A DNA stretch of 64,000 nucleotides from Mucilaginibacter_A sp964236465 (GCA_964236465.1 CAXSBZ010000005.1:1-64000), one strand, 5' to 3'. Positions 35,000-44,812 are shown, numbered from the stretch's first letter. A program made the numbers and translations. Notes: generated by a model not told the origin, from the sequence alone.

Positions 35000-36433
35000 T
35001 TAGTATCCAGGATTTTGTGTGATACCAGGATTAGCATTAATTTCACCTTGAGGAATAGGCAAAACTCTTCTTGTATTAGATGTAGTTACTGTAGGGTAAG
35101 AAGGATAAGAATTAGCCATTTGAGGACGATTAATTATGGAGTTTGTACGTGTCAAATCAAAAAACCTAAGACCTTCAAAAGCAAGTTCTTTTCTTCTTTC
35201 ATTTATAATATCTGAAATCAATTGAGGCCCAGTAGAAGTATAACCTATAAAAGCCGGATCCCGAAGTTTTGCAAGCTGGTTAAGGTAAATTAGAGCATTT
35301 ACATTATCACCCGTACCAGCATATCCCTCTGCAAGAGTTAAAATTACTTCTGCATACCTAATAACTTTAACTTCATCTCTATCTGTATTGGTTAAGTTAG
35401 TGTATTTATTAACAATATAAGCTTGATTGCCAGCACGGTTTCCGTTTAAAATTAAAGTTTTTCGAAAATCTGTTACTGAATAAGAATTGTAAAGATCACT
35501 GGTAGCTAACATGTCTCCGTATCCGGCCTGATTGTAAAAAGCATCTAAACCATCAAACCCATTATTGCTAGTTGAAGTCATACTTAACTCAAAAATAGTT
35601 TCCAGTTTGTTGGTTACAGGTGTTGGACTAGCCCAATAACTTGTAAAGGCAGAAGCAGTGGTAGTTAAACTATATCCGCCGCCTTGCACAACTGCTAAAG
35701 CTGCATCGCGTGCATTTGCATAATCGCCTTTGTATAGATAAGCTCTGGCCTCAATAGCTTTTACAGCATATTTACTAATGTAATTAGAACTTGTAACATG
35801 TAAAGTTGTCCCGGTTGCTGGCATAATAGTATATGCACTATCTAAATCGCTTATAATTTGAGTATAAACTGCAGCCACACTGCTTCTGGCGGGTTTTATA
35901 AAAGCACCGGAAATATTAGTAGGAGTAGTTACAAGCGGAACACCTGCAGCAGCAGAATTTACGGTATAGGGGGTAGCATAAAAATTAACAAGCTCTAAAT
36001 AAGTCAAAGCCCTTGCAACATAAGCCTCACCCTTCAACTGATTTACATTATTGCTTGGTGCTATGGCTGTAGAAATAATGCGATTGGCTTGCAGAATAGC
36101 ATAATAACCTTGTCCCCAGATATTACTTGCTTCTCCCGTAGTTGCAATAAAAGAATAATTATTCTCAACTAAATATCTACCTGCGTTACTTGAACTTATG
36201 TACGTATTGTCAGCAAGCAAATCACCTAATACCGGAATATCACGTCCGAACAGCGTTGAAGGTTTCATGGCAACATACATACCGTTTACCGCATCAGATA
36301 AATCATTTTCTGTTTTAATAGCGTCATTAACTGCTATAGAAGTAGGTGGTATTTCATTTAAAAAGCTTTTTTTACATGCCGAAAATGAAGCCGCTATCGC
36401 AAAAAGGCTATATATATAATTTTTAATTTTCAT
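35000..36433 (-). CDS. SusD/RagB-family nutrient-binding lipoprotein
   Basis: A 477-residue outer-membrane lipoprotein, lipobox Cys20 (ASFSAC), with the SusD patterns QLKGEAYVARALTYLELVNFY, NERRKELAFEGLRFFDLTR and the family ending LPIPQGEINANPGITQNPGY. It follows its susC with a 12-base gap. No hydrolase, sulfatase or regulator is adjacent, so the ligand is unknown. No motif copy is found in this gene or its partner. Confidence 0.93.
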   Translation of the reverse strand: MKIKNYIYSLFAIAASFSACKKSFLNEIPPTSIAVNDAIKTENDLSDAVNGMYVAMKPSTLFGRDIPVLGDLLADNTYISSSNAGRYLVENNYSFIATTGEASNIWGQGYYAILQANRIISTAIAPSNNVNQLKGEAYVARALTYLELVNFYATPYTVNSAAAGVPLVTTPTNISGAFIKPARSSVAAVYTQIISDLDSAYTIMPATGTTLHVTSSNYISKYAVKAIEARAYLYKGDYANARDAALAVVQGGGYSLTTTASAFTSYWASPTPVTNKLETIFELSMTSTSNNGFDGLDAFYNQAGYGDMLATSDLYNSYSVTDFRKTLILNGNRAGNQAYIVNKYTNLTNTDRDEVKVIRYAEVILTLAEGYAGTGDNVNALIYLNQLAKLRDPAFIGYTSTGPQLISDIINERRKELAFEGLRFFDLTRTNSIINRPQMANSYPSYPTVTTSNTRRVLPIPQGEINANPGITQNPGY

Positions 36434-36445
36434 TTTTTCTTTTCT

Positions 36446-39400
36446 TTAAAAACCAACATTTAATCCAATGGTAAAAGTCCTAGCCTGAGGAGTTTCAATA
36501 TTACTTGAACCTCCTATACTTGTTTCAGGATCAAAAGGTAGGCGTTTATCATAAGTTTTGGTAAATACGTTTGTTCCTCTTCCATATAAGTATAACCGGC
36601 CGATACCGATACTTTTCAAATAAGTAATATTTTTAAAATCATACCCAATACTCAAATTCTTTAATCTTATATAATCGCCTTTATAGAAATAACGGGAAGA
36701 AAATGATCCATCATTACCATTGTTTGCAGGAATGCCCCCTACTGTATATTTAGGCACATCAGTAACTTGTCCTGGTGTAGTCCATCTGTTTTCATAAACA
36801 TATTGATATTTGCCATAATTATAATAAGCACCAGCATTAAGATATTGTGAATAACTATCATAAATATAATTTCCATAATTATAATAGAAATCAGCAGCAA
36901 GCACAATACCCTTATAATTAAATGTATTATTAAATCCGCCAAATACTTTTGGATCGGCTTGTTTATAAGTTTGATAGGCTGCACTGCTGTAATTAGTTGT
37001 AGTTGTAGTTTTTGTATTGTCAGTGTACCATAATGCATTACCATTTGCAGGATCAACACCAGCAGAAACTTTTACATAGTAAGTGTAATAATCATAACCA
37101 GGAGCCAAATAATAATTACCATTTTGACCAGCAGCGTTTGCTAATTTTGAAATCCGATTTTGATTTAGAGATATGTTAAAGTTTGTAGTCCAGGTAAAAT
37201 CTTTAGTTTTAACCGGAATACCTTTTATAGCCAATTCCGCTCCTTTGTTTATTAGAGATCCAATGTTACCATAAACAGAAGAAAAACCTGTTGTACGGGA
37301 AACTTGGATAGAGGATATCAGACGATCAATATTGTTATGGTAATAATCCAGACTAAAAGCTAAACGATCATTGAAAAAACCAAAATCAGTTCCAATATCA
37401 AATTTATGTGTAGTTTCCCAAGTTAAGTTAGGATTACCTACAACATTGTATTGCTGGCCGGTTCCATTAACATAGTTATAACCATAACTTGCCAATGGAC
37501 GCCACAAATAATTAATATTAGTTATTAAGGCACCACTTGCAGTAATTTGAGCCTGGCCATTACCTGCGTTACCTGCATTACCTGTAGTACCAAAAGAACT
37601 ACGGATTTTAGCTGTTGATAAAACTTTTTGTATTTTAAAGAATTGCTCCTGATCGATATTCCAGGCACCACCTACTGAATAAAAATTACCAAATTCATTA
37701 TTACTTCCAAACCTGGATGATCCATCCCTTCTAAAAGAACCGCTAACAGAATAGCGATTTTTGAAATTAATATTAGCCCTTGAATAAAAAGAATCAAACG
37801 TATAATTAGAGAAGGAAGAACTTGCAGTAACCGGAGTAGAGGCATTTGCTACAGCAGTAAGTGTTGGTTGCGTTCCAGGATAACCGGTTGCGTATATAGT
37901 GCTGTAATATTCCTGGGAACGTTGGGCTTCATAACCTATAGTTGCATCTACATAAAAATCTTCTACACCTTTTACATTATAACGATAGTCTAATTGATTA
38001 CGCAATAACCAATTAAAATAACGGGTATAGTTATCAGTGCCACTTCCACCCACAGTACGGGCATCTCCCATAATAGAATTTTGATAATACTTTTCTTCTA
38101 AAACATTGTAATCAATGCTTGCATAACTGGTAAAGTTTAATTGATCCCAAATATTCCATTTAATAGATTCGTTGCCTAAGATTTTGCTTTGTAGCAAATT
38201 CTTCTTGTCATGGGAAGCTAACCACAAAGGGTTATAAAACCCGGGGAAATTTGTATTACCACCAATAGTTGAATTTACAGACCCATTTGTATTATATCCT
38301 AATTGAAATGGACGAAGGAAATAAGCACCGGCAATTGGATTTGCAAAATAACCACTGTTATAAGGGGTGTTTTGATTAACATTAGAGAAGTTTAACCCAG
38401 TAGTCGAAGTTATTCTTTTACTGATTTTATGATCTATATTTAACAAGCCTGTTACCCTGGTCAAATCTGAAGCAATTTCTGTTGCTTGCTGCTTAAAATA
38501 TCCTGCTGAAGCAAATACTCTGGTATCTTCGCTTCCTCCACTCATAGACACATTATACTGCTGTTGCGAACCTCGTTTAGTTACAAGGTTATACCAGTTA
38601 TTACTTGGGCCGTTTAAGCCATAATTATCTGTAGCACTAGCAATAGCTGTTGGTGTATAAGGATTTTTTGTAGGATCATTAGCTGTGTTAGCTAAGTAAG
38701 CTGCAGACGCATTATTATAACCCTCTATAAACAAGGTACGATATTGGTCGCCTGTTACCGGTTTTCCAGCTTCAGGAATTGCCAAGTTACTGGTATTACC
38801 TACCTCTGTATCAAACCGTACTTGGGTTTTACCAGCCTTACCTCTTTTGGTTGTAATAACAATTACACCATTAGAACCCCTTGAACCGTAAATTGCTGTT
38901 GCTGATGCATCTTTTAAAACTGTAATACTTTCTATATCATCTTCGTTTAAACCAGATAATGCATTTGAATTAGACGTCCCTGTATTTGTATTGGATGCAC
39001 CTGCCCGAGAAAGCTGTCCGGAGTTTACTATCATTCCATCAATAACATATAATGGATTTGAATCTAACGATACAGAATTGACACCTCGGATACGAATTTG
39101 AACATTAGCTCCTGGCTGTCCGCTATTTACTGTTACGTTTAAACCCGGTACTTCCCCTTGCAGAGCTTGTTGTACTGTTGAAAACGGTTTATTCTCATTT
39201 TCAGCACCCCTAACTGTTGACGCAGCACCAGTATATGATTTTTTTGATTGTACTGAATAACCATCCGTTACTACAACCTCTGTTAATTGCCTTGTACTGG
39301 TTGCCAACTTAACATTATAAGTATTGCTGCCAGTAATAGTTAAGTTTTGGGTAGTATAACCAATAAAAGTAAAACTTATAACGCTGCCAGTTGCAGGCAT

Positions 39401-39592
39401 GTTTAAATTATAACGTCCGTCACCATCTGTTAAAGTACCAATTTTAGTACCCTGAACCATAACAGATACTCCCGGCAATGGCAGGCCATCATCAGCCCCC
39501 GTTACCACTCCCGTAATTTTTCTGTTCTGTGCAAATGCATTATTCAATGCAAATAATCCAAACAGAAAAAAAATAAGTAATTTTTGCTTCAT
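36446..39592 (-). CDS. SusC/RagA-family TonB-linked outer-membrane transporter
   Basis: A 1048-residue transporter with signal peptide (1-21, NNAFAQ), carboxypeptidase-like domain (about 24-95), the SusC signature LTEVVVTDGYSVQSKKSYTG in slightly altered form, plug domain with VLKDASATAIYGSRGSNGV, and barrel ending in ARTFTIGLNVGF with the C-terminal Phe typical of outer-membrane barrels. It is rich in Tyr and Asn, and its DNA looks more AT-rich than the first pair. It lies in the longest motif-free stretch of the window (30740-39886). Confidence 0.95.
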   Translation of the reverse strand: MKQKLLIFFLFGLFALNNAFAQNRKITGVVTGADDGLPLPGVSVMVQGTKIGTLTDGDGRYNLNMPATGSVISFTFIGYTTQNLTITGSNTYNVKLATSTRQLTEVVVTDGYSVQSKKSYTGAASTVRGAENENKPFSTVQQALQGEVPGLNVTVNSGQPGANVQIRIRGVNSVSLDSNPLYVIDGMIVNSGQLSRAGASNTNTGTSNSNALSGLNEDDIESITVLKDASATAIYGSRGSNGVIVITTKRGKAGKTQVRFDTEVGNTSNLAIPEAGKPVTGDQYRTLFIEGYNNASAAYLANTANDPTKNPYTPTAIASATDNYGLNGPSNNWYNLVTKRGSQQQYNVSMSGGSEDTRVFASAGYFKQQATEIASDLTRVTGLLNIDHKISKRITSTTGLNFSNVNQNTPYNSGYFANPIAGAYFLRPFQLGYNTNGSVNSTIGGNTNFPGFYNPLWLASHDKKNLLQSKILGNESIKWNIWDQLNFTSYASIDYNVLEEKYYQNSIMGDARTVGGSGTDNYTRYFNWLLRNQLDYRYNVKGVEDFYVDATIGYEAQRSQEYYSTIYATGYPGTQPTLTAVANASTPVTASSSFSNYTFDSFYSRANINFKNRYSVSGSFRRDGSSRFGSNNEFGNFYSVGGAWNIDQEQFFKIQKVLSTAKIRSSFGTTGNAGNAGNGQAQITASGALITNINYLWRPLASYGYNYVNGTGQQYNVVGNPNLTWETTHKFDIGTDFGFFNDRLAFSLDYYHNNIDRLISSIQVSRTTGFSSVYGNIGSLINKGAELAIKGIPVKTKDFTWTTNFNISLNQNRISKLANAAGQNGNYYLAPGYDYYTYYVKVSAGVDPANGNALWYTDNTKTTTTTNYSSAAYQTYKQADPKVFGGFNNTFNYKGIVLAADFYYNYGNYIYDSYSQYLNAGAYYNYGKYQYVYENRWTTPGQVTDVPKYTVGGIPANNGNDGSFSSRYFYKGDYIRLKNLSIGYDFKNITYLKSIGIGRLYLYGRGTNVFTKTYDKRLPFDPETSIGGSSNIETPQARTFTIGLNVGF

Positions 39593-39622
39593 GTTTTATT
39601 TGTTTTAGTTAAATATCAACTT

Positions 39623-39630
39623 CAAACCTA
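39623..39630 (-). promoter_or_regulatory. Candidate -7 box of the second susC
   Basis: On the minus strand this reads TAGGTTTG (TAnnTTTG), 30 bases before the ATG. No convincing -33 TTTG at the right spacing was seen. Confidence 0.35.
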
Positions 39631-39885
39631 AAAAAAATTAATAGAATTGTGTAACTTTTAACAAAACAAATAAAAATATTACAAATCCGAATAAAACTAA
39701 ATTATTAGTAAATTCATTTGGCTAAAAATGCCTCATTATTTAATAAAATAGCAATTATAGCTTTGCATGTAACCTTTTTGTAGAGCTGCTTTTAGCTTTA
39801 ATAGATTTTTTTTGCACAAAGTGAAAAAATGAGTTACTTTTTTAAAATACTATGAACCAGTTTAAAATTTGTTCAATATATTTTT

Positions 39886-39979
39886 GATACTTCTTTTATC
39901 ACCTAAAAAACAGCAAGCTTTTGTGCTTCGACATTTGTTTTGAACACAAATCAGATTTTATAGTGGTAAAAGAAGCATT
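39886..39979. repeat. Motif inverted pair between susC and argS
   Basis: ATACTTCTTTTATC (39887-39900) and GTAAAAGAAGCAT (39966-39978) are the outer arms of a 94-base element with inner partial pairing. It lies just past the argS stop and probably ends its transcript. The rest of the 39593-40025 gap is AT-rich with no other feature seen. Confidence 0.75.
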
Positions 39980-40025
39980 GCCGTTTTCTGAATAAAACTT
40001 AACAGGCTTTAAGCTAAATTTCCTC

Positions 40026-41795
40026 CTACATCCGCTCCGGTACTTCAATTCCCAGCAAACACATTGATTTTTTGATAACAGTAGCAGCAACTGCAGAAAG
40101 TTGCAACCGAAAAATTTTTACTTCTTCTTCCTCAGCTTTCAGAATACTTTCTTCGTGATAAAACTTGTTGTACAATTTTGCCAGTTCATAAACATAGTTT
40201 GCAATTACAGCGGGACTGTAATCTGCTGCCGCTTCGGCTAAAAACACTGGAAACTGCTCCAACTGTACGATCAAATCTTTTTCTACAGGCGATACTGTTT
40301 TTATCGGCATAAAAACAGTATCCGGATGAAGTGCACCTTTATTTAAAACTGAGCGGATCCGCGCATAAGTATATTGTATAAACGGCCCGGTATGGCCCTG
40401 GAAATCTACAGATTCATTCGGGTCAAAAAGCAGGCGTTTTTTAGGTTCTACTTTGAGCAGAAAATATTTAAGCGCACCCATTCCTATTATATGGTATAAA
40501 TTCTGCTTTTCTTCCTCCGGGAAATCGGCTGCTTTTCCTAAAATATCCGTCTGCGCTTTGGCTGTGGCTTCCATTTCTGCAATCAGATCATCCGCATCTA
40601 CGACTGTCCCTTCGCGGGATTTCATTTTCCCGGATGGCAGATCAACCATGCCATAAGATAAATGGTACAAACCATCAGCCCAGCTTTTGCCCAGCTTTTT
40701 CAGGATCAGGTACAGCACTTTAAAATGATAATCCTGCTCGTTGCCCACTACATTCAAAGCTTTGTCGGTGTGGTATTCGTCGTATTTTAACTGTGCTGTT
40801 CCTAAATCCTGCGTCATGTAAACCGAAGTCCCATCAGCACGAAGCACTAATTTCTCATCCAAACCGTCCGCTGTCAGATCAATCCAAACTGAGCCATCTT
40901 CTTTTTGGAAGAAAACGCCTTTTTCCAGGCCTTCATCAATTAGGGATTTTCCTAACAGATAAGTGTTGGATTCATAGTAATACTGATCAAAATCAACACC
41001 CAGTTTCTTATAAGTTTCTGCAAATCCGGCATAAACCCACTCATTCATATCCATCCACAAAGAAATTACCTGCGGATTGCCCTGCTCCCATTGCTGCAGC
41101 ATCTCCTGCGCTTCGCGGATTAACGGCGCATTTTTTTTCGCTTGTTCTTCTGTTTCGCCCTGACTTTTCAGTTCTTCAATTTGCTTTTTATACTCTTTGT
41201 CGAAAATCACATAATATTTCCCAACCAAATGATCGCCTTTCAAACCCGAAGATTCCGGCGTTTCGCCATTGCCAAACTGTTGCCAGGCCAACATCGATTT
41301 GCAGATATGGATACCGCGGTCATTTACCAAATTGGCTTTGATCACTTCATAACCATTTGCTTTTAAAATTTCTGCTACCGAATAGCCCAGCAAATTATTG
41401 CGCACATGGCCCAAATGCAGTGGTTTGTTAGTGTTGGGCGAAGAATATTCCACCATCACTTTCTGTCCGTTGGATGGAAATACACCGAAGTTGGGCTGAT
41501 TAACGTGGTTGTAAAAAACATCAATCCAATAGCTGTTTTTAAGGGATAAATTTAAGAAGCCTTTGATCACATTAAAAGATTCGATCTGCTCAACTTCCGC
41601 CACTAAAAATTCGCCGATAGCAGTTCCAGTTTGCTCCGGTGATTTTTTAGAAAACCTGGTGATCGGGAAAACAACCATTGTAACATCGCCTGCAAACTCT
41701 TTGCGCGTTTGTTGCAAAGTCAAACTTTCAAGCTTAATATCAACAGCAAACAAAGTTTTGACGGCACGAACGGCAGCTTCTAAAATAAAATCCAT
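40026..41795 (-). CDS. argS: Arginyl-tRNA synthetase
   Basis: A 589-residue class I synthetase charging tRNA-Arg. The HIGH motif is HLGH (127-130, in NTNKPLHLGHVRNN), the KMSKS equivalent is SGKMKSREG, and the C-terminal anticodon-binding domain includes IANYVYELAKLYNKFYHEE. The order of domains and length are normal. Residues 492-502 (DTVFMPIKTVS) are encoded by a perfect inverted pair of the dispersed motif (40291-40322), in frame, in a stretch just before the anticodon domain where ArgRS sequences vary. It is divergent from the arginine deiminase gene. Confidence 0.96.
   Translation of the reverse strand: MDFILEAAVRAVKTLFAVDIKLESLTLQQTRKEFAGDVTMVVFPITRFSKKSPEQTGTAIGEFLVAEVEQIESFNVIKGFLNLSLKNSYWIDVFYNHVNQPNFGVFPSNGQKVMVEYSSPNTNKPLHLGHVRNNLLGYSVAEILKANGYEVIKANLVNDRGIHICKSMLAWQQFGNGETPESSGLKGDHLVGKYYVIFDKEYKKQIEELKSQGETEEQAKKNAPLIREAQEMLQQWEQGNPQVISLWMDMNEWVYAGFAETYKKLGVDFDQYYYESNTYLLGKSLIDEGLEKGVFFQKEDGSVWIDLTADGLDEKLVLRADGTSVYMTQDLGTAQLKYDEYHTDKALNVVGNEQDYHFKVLYLILKKLGKSWADGLYHLSYGMVDLPSGKMKSREGTVVDADDLIAEMEATAKAQTDILGKAADFPEEEKQNLYHIIGMGALKYFLLKVEPKKRLLFDPNESVDFQGHTGPFIQYTYARIRSVLNKGALHPDTVFMPIKTVSPVEKDLIVQLEQFPVFLAEAAADYSPAVIANYVYELAKLYNKFYHEESILKAEEEEVKIFRLQLSAVAATVIKKSMCLLGIEVPERM
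40291..40322. repeat. Perfect motif hairpin in frame inside argS
   Basis: GATACTGTTTTTAT (40291-40304) and ATAAAAACAGTATC (40309-40322) are exact complements around a CGGC loop. On the coding strand the element gives DTVFMPIKTVS (residues 492-502). It is the tightest motif pair in the window and lies wholly within an essential gene. Confidence 0.9.
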
Positions 41796-41800
41796 AAGGG

Positions 41801-41832
41801 CGAATTTACGAAAATGAGTAGTTTTTGCTCAA
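41801..41832 (-). promoter_or_regulatory. Candidate argS promoter
   Basis: On the minus strand TTG (41830-41832) is followed after 21 bases by TAAATTCG (41801-41808), near the Bacteroidetes TTTG/TAnnTTTG consensus. The start codon is 5 bases downstream, implying a leaderless or very short-leader transcript. Confidence 0.4.
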
Positions 41833-41847
41833 CACGAATTTTGGGGT

Positions 41848-41894
41848 GATAAAAACAGCATCAAATCCAATTCTGATTTATTCTGATAAATTTG
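41848..41894 (+). promoter_or_regulatory. Motif copy and candidate -7 box before the arginine deiminase gene
   Basis: GATAAAAACAGCAT (41848-41861) lies in the argS/deiminase divergent gap. TAAATTTG (41887-41894), an exact TAnnTTTG match, is 16 bases before the ATG at 41911. Confidence 0.45.
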
Positions 41895-41910
41895 CAAGCC
41901 AGGGATAATT

Positions 41911-43356
41911 ATGCTTCAAACAAATGATTTTCAATTACAAGTTAGTTCAGAAATTGGTGATCTGCGCCGGATTTTAGTCCACAGCCCCGATAAAGGCCTG
42001 GGCAAAGTGGTGCCTTCCAAAGCGCAGGATTGGCTGTTTGAAGATATTGTTCACCTGGAAACCATCCGCCAAAAAGAATACGATCTGTACCTGAAAATCC
42101 TGCTTTATTTTCTGGATCCGGATTCAATCAAAGGCAAAATCCAAAATTTAGATGCTAAAAACAGTACGCGCGAATTTTATAAACCCGGCAAACTCGGTTT
42201 CTATTCTTCCAAAAAAGTAATTGAACTGGAAGCTTTGCTGATCGAAATTTTGGATGATCAAAATATTCGATCACAACTGATTGCCGCTGTTTGCGCTACG
42301 GAAAGCTGCACATATCTGCAACAAAAAGAATTACTGGATTTGCCTTCGGTGCAGCTGGCCGTATTGCTAATTTCGGGTACATTGCCGGACGGAAAGCTCG
42401 TTTTCGCCCCAATTCCAAACCTGATTTTTACACGTGATCTCGGCACAATCATCAACAACCACATTTTGCTGAACAAACCGGCGCGCAAACCTCGTGCACG
42501 TGAAGCTTTACTGACGAAATACATCTTTTTCAACCATTCGCTATTTGAAAATTACCACCAAAACATCATCGAAGTGCCGCAATCTGAACAGCATTTTTTA
42601 ATCCCCGAAGGAGAAATTGATACGTTGAACACGCTGGAAGGCGGCGACGTGATGATGGTGAGCAAAAACCACTTGCTGATTGGCTGTGGCGAACGCACCA
42701 CGCCCCAAGCTGCCAGTGCGGTGATCAAAATTTTGTTTGAAAAGAACGTGGTGCAAAAAGTTACGGTGATCAAAATCCCGCACAAACGTGATTTTATGCA
42801 CCTGGATACTGTTTTTACCCAGGTAAAAATGAACGTGTGGGTTTTGCTGTCTTCGCTTTTTAACGGTGCTGAAAACCCGGAAAGCGGGTTGCCGATTGAT
42901 CATCTCATTGAAACAAAAAAAACTGATCAGCCGGAAATAGTGCAGTTTGAAAATGGCAAAATCAATACACCAAGAAGATTTGGTAAACTGGAAGAACTGC
43001 TAAATGACATCAGCCAAAATGAACTCGGCAGCACCGAAAAAACCCAATTCATCTATTCCGGCAACAACACCTTTCCGTATGATTCGCGCGAACAATGGAC
43101 GGACAGCTGCAATTTATTGGCTTTGAAAGAAGGCGTAGTTTTAGGTTATGATCGCAACGATAAAACGCTGAAAGCTTTTGAAAAAGAAGGGTTTACAATA
43201 ATAAAAGCCGAAGATTTGATCCGTAAATTTGAAAACAACGAAACCGATCCTGAAAACATCAGCGATACGGTTATCACTTTTCCATCGGCAGAACTTTCGC
43301 GTGCGCGCGGTGGTTTTCACTGCATGAGTATGCCGCTTTTTCGAGATGAATTGTAA
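41911..43356 (+). CDS. Arginine deiminase-family protein
   Basis: A 481-residue member of the guanidino-group-modifying (pentein) superfamily. It opens with SSEIGDLRRILVHSPDKGL and carries FTRDLGTIINN, EGGDVMM, DFMHLDTVFTQ (His297, Asp299) and GGFHCMSMPLFRDEL with Cys471 as nucleophile. These match arginine deiminase, which makes citrulline and ammonia from arginine. It is longer than the classical enzyme of about 410 residues, with extra sequence around 80-140. A motif copy (42806-42817) is read as DTVF over the conserved active-site strand. With CtlX and arginine decarboxylase next door it belongs to an arginine-using cluster. Confidence 0.85.
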   Translation: MLQTNDFQLQVSSEIGDLRRILVHSPDKGLGKVVPSKAQDWLFEDIVHLETIRQKEYDLYLKILLYFLDPDSIKGKIQNLDAKNSTREFYKPGKLGFYSSKKVIELEALLIEILDDQNIRSQLIAAVCATESCTYLQQKELLDLPSVQLAVLLISGTLPDGKLVFAPIPNLIFTRDLGTIINNHILLNKPARKPRAREALLTKYIFFNHSLFENYHQNIIEVPQSEQHFLIPEGEIDTLNTLEGGDVMMVSKNHLLIGCGERTTPQAASAVIKILFEKNVVQKVTVIKIPHKRDFMHLDTVFTQVKMNVWVLLSSLFNGAENPESGLPIDHLIETKKTDQPEIVQFENGKINTPRRFGKLEELLNDISQNELGSTEKTQFIYSGNNTFPYDSREQWTDSCNLLALKEGVVLGYDRNDKTLKAFEKEGFTIIKAEDLIRKFENNETDPENISDTVITFPSAELSRARGGFHCMSMPLFRDEL

Positions 43357-43364
43357 GCTTCGGA

Positions 43365-43376
43365 ATACTGTTTTTA
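43365..43376 (-). repeat. Motif copy overlapping a stop codon
   Basis: ATACTGTTTTTA covers the TAA stop of the minus-strand 79-residue gene (43374-43376) and lies 9 bases after the deiminase stop, between convergent genes. Confidence 0.7.
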
Positions 43377-43613
43377 CACTGCTTTTTTCAAAACCTGCTG
43401 GTAATATTCATCGCCGCTCCAATCGTAAATATCGCATTGTTTAACCTTGTATTTTTCCATCAGTTCACATAGTTTAGCAATCGATTCTTCTTCCAAATGC
43501 TCCGTTATGCTAAGCGGTTTCCACCATTTAACAATAAAAAATTGCTGACATTGTAAAAGGATAATCTGGTACAAACCTCTGTATTTACCAGTTTGGATGA
43601 TAATTTTGGTCAT
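43374..43613 (-). CDS. Small conserved-looking protein of unknown function
   Basis: A 79-residue protein: MTKIIIQTGKYRGLYQIILLQ at the N-terminus, then KWWKPLSITEHLEEESIAKLCELMEKYKVKQCDIYDWSGDEYYQQVLKKAV. The second half is mixed charged and helical. No signal peptide or membrane segment. The stop is supplied by a motif copy. It is convergent with the deiminase gene and divergent from ctlX. I do not recognise the family. The 200 bases upstream (43614-43814) show no other feature. Confidence 0.6.
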   Translation of the reverse strand: MTKIIIQTGKYRGLYQIILLQCQQFFIVKWWKPLSITEHLEEESIAKLCELMEKYKVKQCDIYDWSGDEYYQQVLKKAV

Positions 43614-43814
43614 GATAAATCTTTCTGCACTAATCCGACTTAACTAATAGCTTGTTCAAAAAATAGAGTAGTAGTCTGTTGATGTAGATTTAACACACGG
43701 AAAGAAAAATTATTACGATGAAAGCAAAAAATATCATAATTATATTGAAGAGATAAAATTTTTAAATAATGGTTTTTTTAACAGATAAACTGGCTTTAAA
43801 TTAAAAATTGAACA

Positions 43815-44735
43815 ATGATGACTTCCCAAATATTAATGATCCGCCCGGTAAACTTTGGTTTTAATGAGCAAACGGCCGAAAGCAACGCGTTCCAAAAAAA
43901 CAGCGAACAAGCAGAAATGCAGCAAAAAGCGTTGTATGAGTTTGATGCTTTTGTAAAAGTTTTGCGCGCAAACGGCGTAGAAGTCAAGGTGATCGACGAT
44001 ATGCCGGAACCGCACACGCCGGATTCGATCTTCCCGAACAACTGGGTTTCTTTTCATGAAGATGGTTCTGTTTTTTTGTATTCGATGCAGGCCGAAAACC
44101 GCCGCCTGGAACGCAAGGTTTTTGGGTCGATAAAAGAAGCATTTGAAATAAAACAGGTTTTTGATCTGAGTTATTTTGAACAGCAAAACCAGTTTTTGGA
44201 AGGCACGGGAAGCCTGGTTTTAGACCGCGAAAACAAACTGGCTTACGCTTGCCTTTCGCCAAGAACAAATCAGAAAGTATTAGCAGAATTTTGCAAATTA
44301 TCCGGCTATAAAGCAGTTACTTTTCAGGCAACGGATCAAGCGGAAAAAGCCATTTATCACACCAACGTTTTGATGGCTTTAGGTGATCGGTTTGCAATAA
44401 TTTGCTTAGATTCAATCCAAAACAATAACGAAAAAAGTACGATAAAAGAAGCATTGTCCAAATCCGGCAAAGAGATTGTTGAAATTTCTTTTGAACAAAT
44501 GAACGCTTTTGCCGGAAATATGCTTCAGCTTAAAAATAATTTGGGAGAAAGCTTGCTGGTGATGTCGGAAGCGGCTTTTTCAGCCTTAAAAGCAGCACAA
44601 ATTAAAACTTTGGAAAAATATTGCAGGCTTATCCATTCCCCATTAAACACCATCGAAACCAACGGCGGTGGCAGCGCGCGCTGCATGATGGCCGAAGTTT
44701 TTTTGCCGGTAAAAACAGCATCAGAAACAGCCTGA
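43815..44735 (+). CDS. ctlX: CtlX-type citrulline utilisation hydrolase
   Basis: A 306-residue pentein-fold protein starting MMTSQILMIRPVNFGFNEQTAESNAFQ, with DSIFPNNWVSFHEDG, EGTGSLVLDR, YHTNVLMALGDRF (His) and NGGGSARCMMAE (catalytic Cys290). This is the CtlX family, related to citrulline ureidase, which would release ornithine, ammonia and CO2 from citrulline, the product of the deiminase nearby. Three motif copies occur: 44131-44142 and 44443-44454 are read as IKEA, and 44710-44721 near the C-terminus as VKTA. This is the highest motif load of any gene in the window. Confidence 0.88.
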   Translation: MMTSQILMIRPVNFGFNEQTAESNAFQKNSEQAEMQQKALYEFDAFVKVLRANGVEVKVIDDMPEPHTPDSIFPNNWVSFHEDGSVFLYSMQAENRRLERKVFGSIKEAFEIKQVFDLSYFEQQNQFLEGTGSLVLDRENKLAYACLSPRTNQKVLAEFCKLSGYKAVTFQATDQAEKAIYHTNVLMALGDRFAIICLDSIQNNNEKSTIKEALSKSGKEIVEISFEQMNAFAGNMLQLKNNLGESLLVMSEAAFSALKAAQIKTLEKYCRLIHSPLNTIETNGGGSARCMMAEVFLPVKTASETA

Positions 44736-44812
44736 AAACCATCTGTAAATATTACGGCTGGATGTTAATAATTTCCGTATAAAAACCACACATTTGCCAA
44801 AAATTTTAATAG

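Noticed and set aside
43614..43814. Possible riboswitch or small RNA upstream of ctlX
   Set aside because: The stretch is AT-rich, without a stable stem or a pattern I recognise.
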